Of a stretch of DNA of 45,109 nucleotides, positions 44,453 through 45,109 are shown in pieces. Under the pieces are notes generated by a model that saw only the letters and a list, made by a program, of their open reading frames with translations, searched no databases and was not told the DNA's origin. Source of the stretch: JABWBP01 sp964522165 (lineage in GTDB: Bacteria > Calditrichota > Calditrichia > RBG-13-44-9 > J075); the NCBI GenBank assembly GCA_964522165.1, contig CAZFVV010000033.1, positions 1-45,109 on the forward strand, written 5' to 3'. The stretch's first letter is position 1. Every line of letters begins with the position of its first letter. Both the position numbers and the translations under genes were made by a program.

Positions 44453-45109
44453 AAGACCTCTGTCTAAACGGGCAAAAATTTATCACACCTGGGCAACTAT
44501 TTCAAGGCAATTATTATTTATGGGGGGGGCAAGTGGCAAGTGGCAAGTAAGAAGTGGAGGCATGAATTATTTCTTGCTCCTCACCTGCCACCTGCCGCTT
44601 GCAACTTCTCACCTCGCAGCCATTGCAAAACTTTACAATGCCATTCCAACCGTTTAGACCCCTGTTGCGCAATTTTACAATAGACCTTATTCATAGCTAA
44701 ATATTTGATTTTTATGAAAGATTGAATAGCCCCGATCTTTAGATCGGGGACAAAAACAAATCAACCCTTACTTTTTCCCGGGGATTTATCCCCGATTTTT
44801 GCACTACGCGGGGCTAAAGCCCCCAAAAGCTTTGGTATGAGGATAAATTGTAATCCCCCCGATAAATCGGGGGGCTATTCATTACATTATAAAACAACCA
44901 CTTATCCCGGAATAAGGTTCAATGCCATTCGGATATTTCAGGACGCCATTGTAAACTTCTGCGGCGGGAATTTGGAAAACCCGGGGCGGCATCCCGGGAT
45001 TCTGAAATACGCTCCAATCTGCCCCCGCCCGCCGGATTCTAATCTTTACCCACGTCTTTTGCGGGAAACAGGGAGTAGAGGGGTGATTTTCAGCCGTCCC
45101 TACGGGACT
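44453..45109. other. Repeat-rich intergenic end of the window
   Basis: No gene is supported. It contains a 7-bp-unit array (CAAGTGG three times, GAAGTGG at 44530-44557; inverse CACCTGC, CACCTGC, CGCTTGC, AACTTCT at 44582-44609). A 159-bp element lies at 44723-44881 with perfect 11-bp ends TGAATAGCCCC/GGGGCTATTCA, containing 9-bp hairpins CCCCGATCT-AGATCGGGG and CCCCCCGAT-ATCGGGGGG. The final 228 bp show nothing recognisable. Confidence 0.6.

Overview
The window is a bacterial chromosome fragment of moderately high GC content with two 100-N scaffold gaps. Gene content includes a fused CcoN-CcoO cbb3 oxidase with a CcoG/H/I/S set, Rex, an FNR-like regulator, a dnaN-recF-DUF721-gyrB-gyrA block, Hanks-type kinase/PP2C/FHA signalling proteins, DUF4097 proteins and a cyclic-2,3-diphosphoglycerate-synthetase-like GTPase next to carbamate kinase. 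This fits an uncultured member of the FCB/Calditrichota/KSB1 neighbourhood. The placement is an inference from gene content and codon style, not a measured phylogeny.

Layout. Positions 1-10336 are mostly minus strand: a TPR protein, DUF948 and YtxH proteins, a lipoprotein endonuclease/phosphatase, ndk, a BrnT/BrnA toxin-antitoxin pair whose toxin carries a nonsense codon, sucD and sucC split by a repeat, a DUF433/DUF5615 pair, a HicB fragment at a gap, arcC and a cPGS-like GTPase. Positions 10807-19520 are plus strand: dnaN, recF, DUF721, gyrB, an inserted two-gene nucleotidyltransferase module, gyrA and rex. Next come a four-helix-bundle (23S-IVP-like) gene bounded exactly by inverted 7-bp-unit repeats (19550-20135), then on the minus strand an SPL-type radical SAM protein, an FHA-trypsin protein, a PP2C phosphatase and a PEGA Ser/Thr kinase. 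Positions 27470-31446 hold an ECF sigma factor, an anti-sigma factor with HEAT repeats and two 18-residue-repeat DUF4097 proteins. Positions 31635-41784 hold an Fnr-like regulator and the respiratory block tauE/ccoI/ccoS/ccoNO/ccoQ/ccoP/ccoG/ccoH. A TPR lipoprotein and mtnA (both minus) close the window.

The most unusual signal is not a protein. Almost every sizeable intergenic space holds a short array of degenerate 7-, 8- or 9-bp units followed, after a small loop, by the same units in inverse orientation. At least ten sequence families occur at about twenty sites, often inside operons and often supplying a stop or start codon of the neighbouring gene. One copy of the commonest 7-bp family has its arms pulled apart and filled exactly by a four-helix-bundle gene, the architecture of 23S rRNA intervening sequences. 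This suggests that at least that family is a mobile or formerly mobile element. A separate 147-bp element has 21-bp inverted ends and abutting 8-bp direct repeats (a MITE-like insertion) and sits inside one of the arrays.

Functionally, the window joins DNA replication and topology, central carbon and nucleotide metabolism (sucCD, ndk, arcC, mtnA), phosphorylation signalling and envelope stress (kinase, phosphatase, FHA, sigma/anti-sigma), and microaerobic respiration with matching redox regulators. A Rex-like and an FNR-like site lie just ahead of ccoI. No rRNA, tRNA or CRISPR array was recognised.
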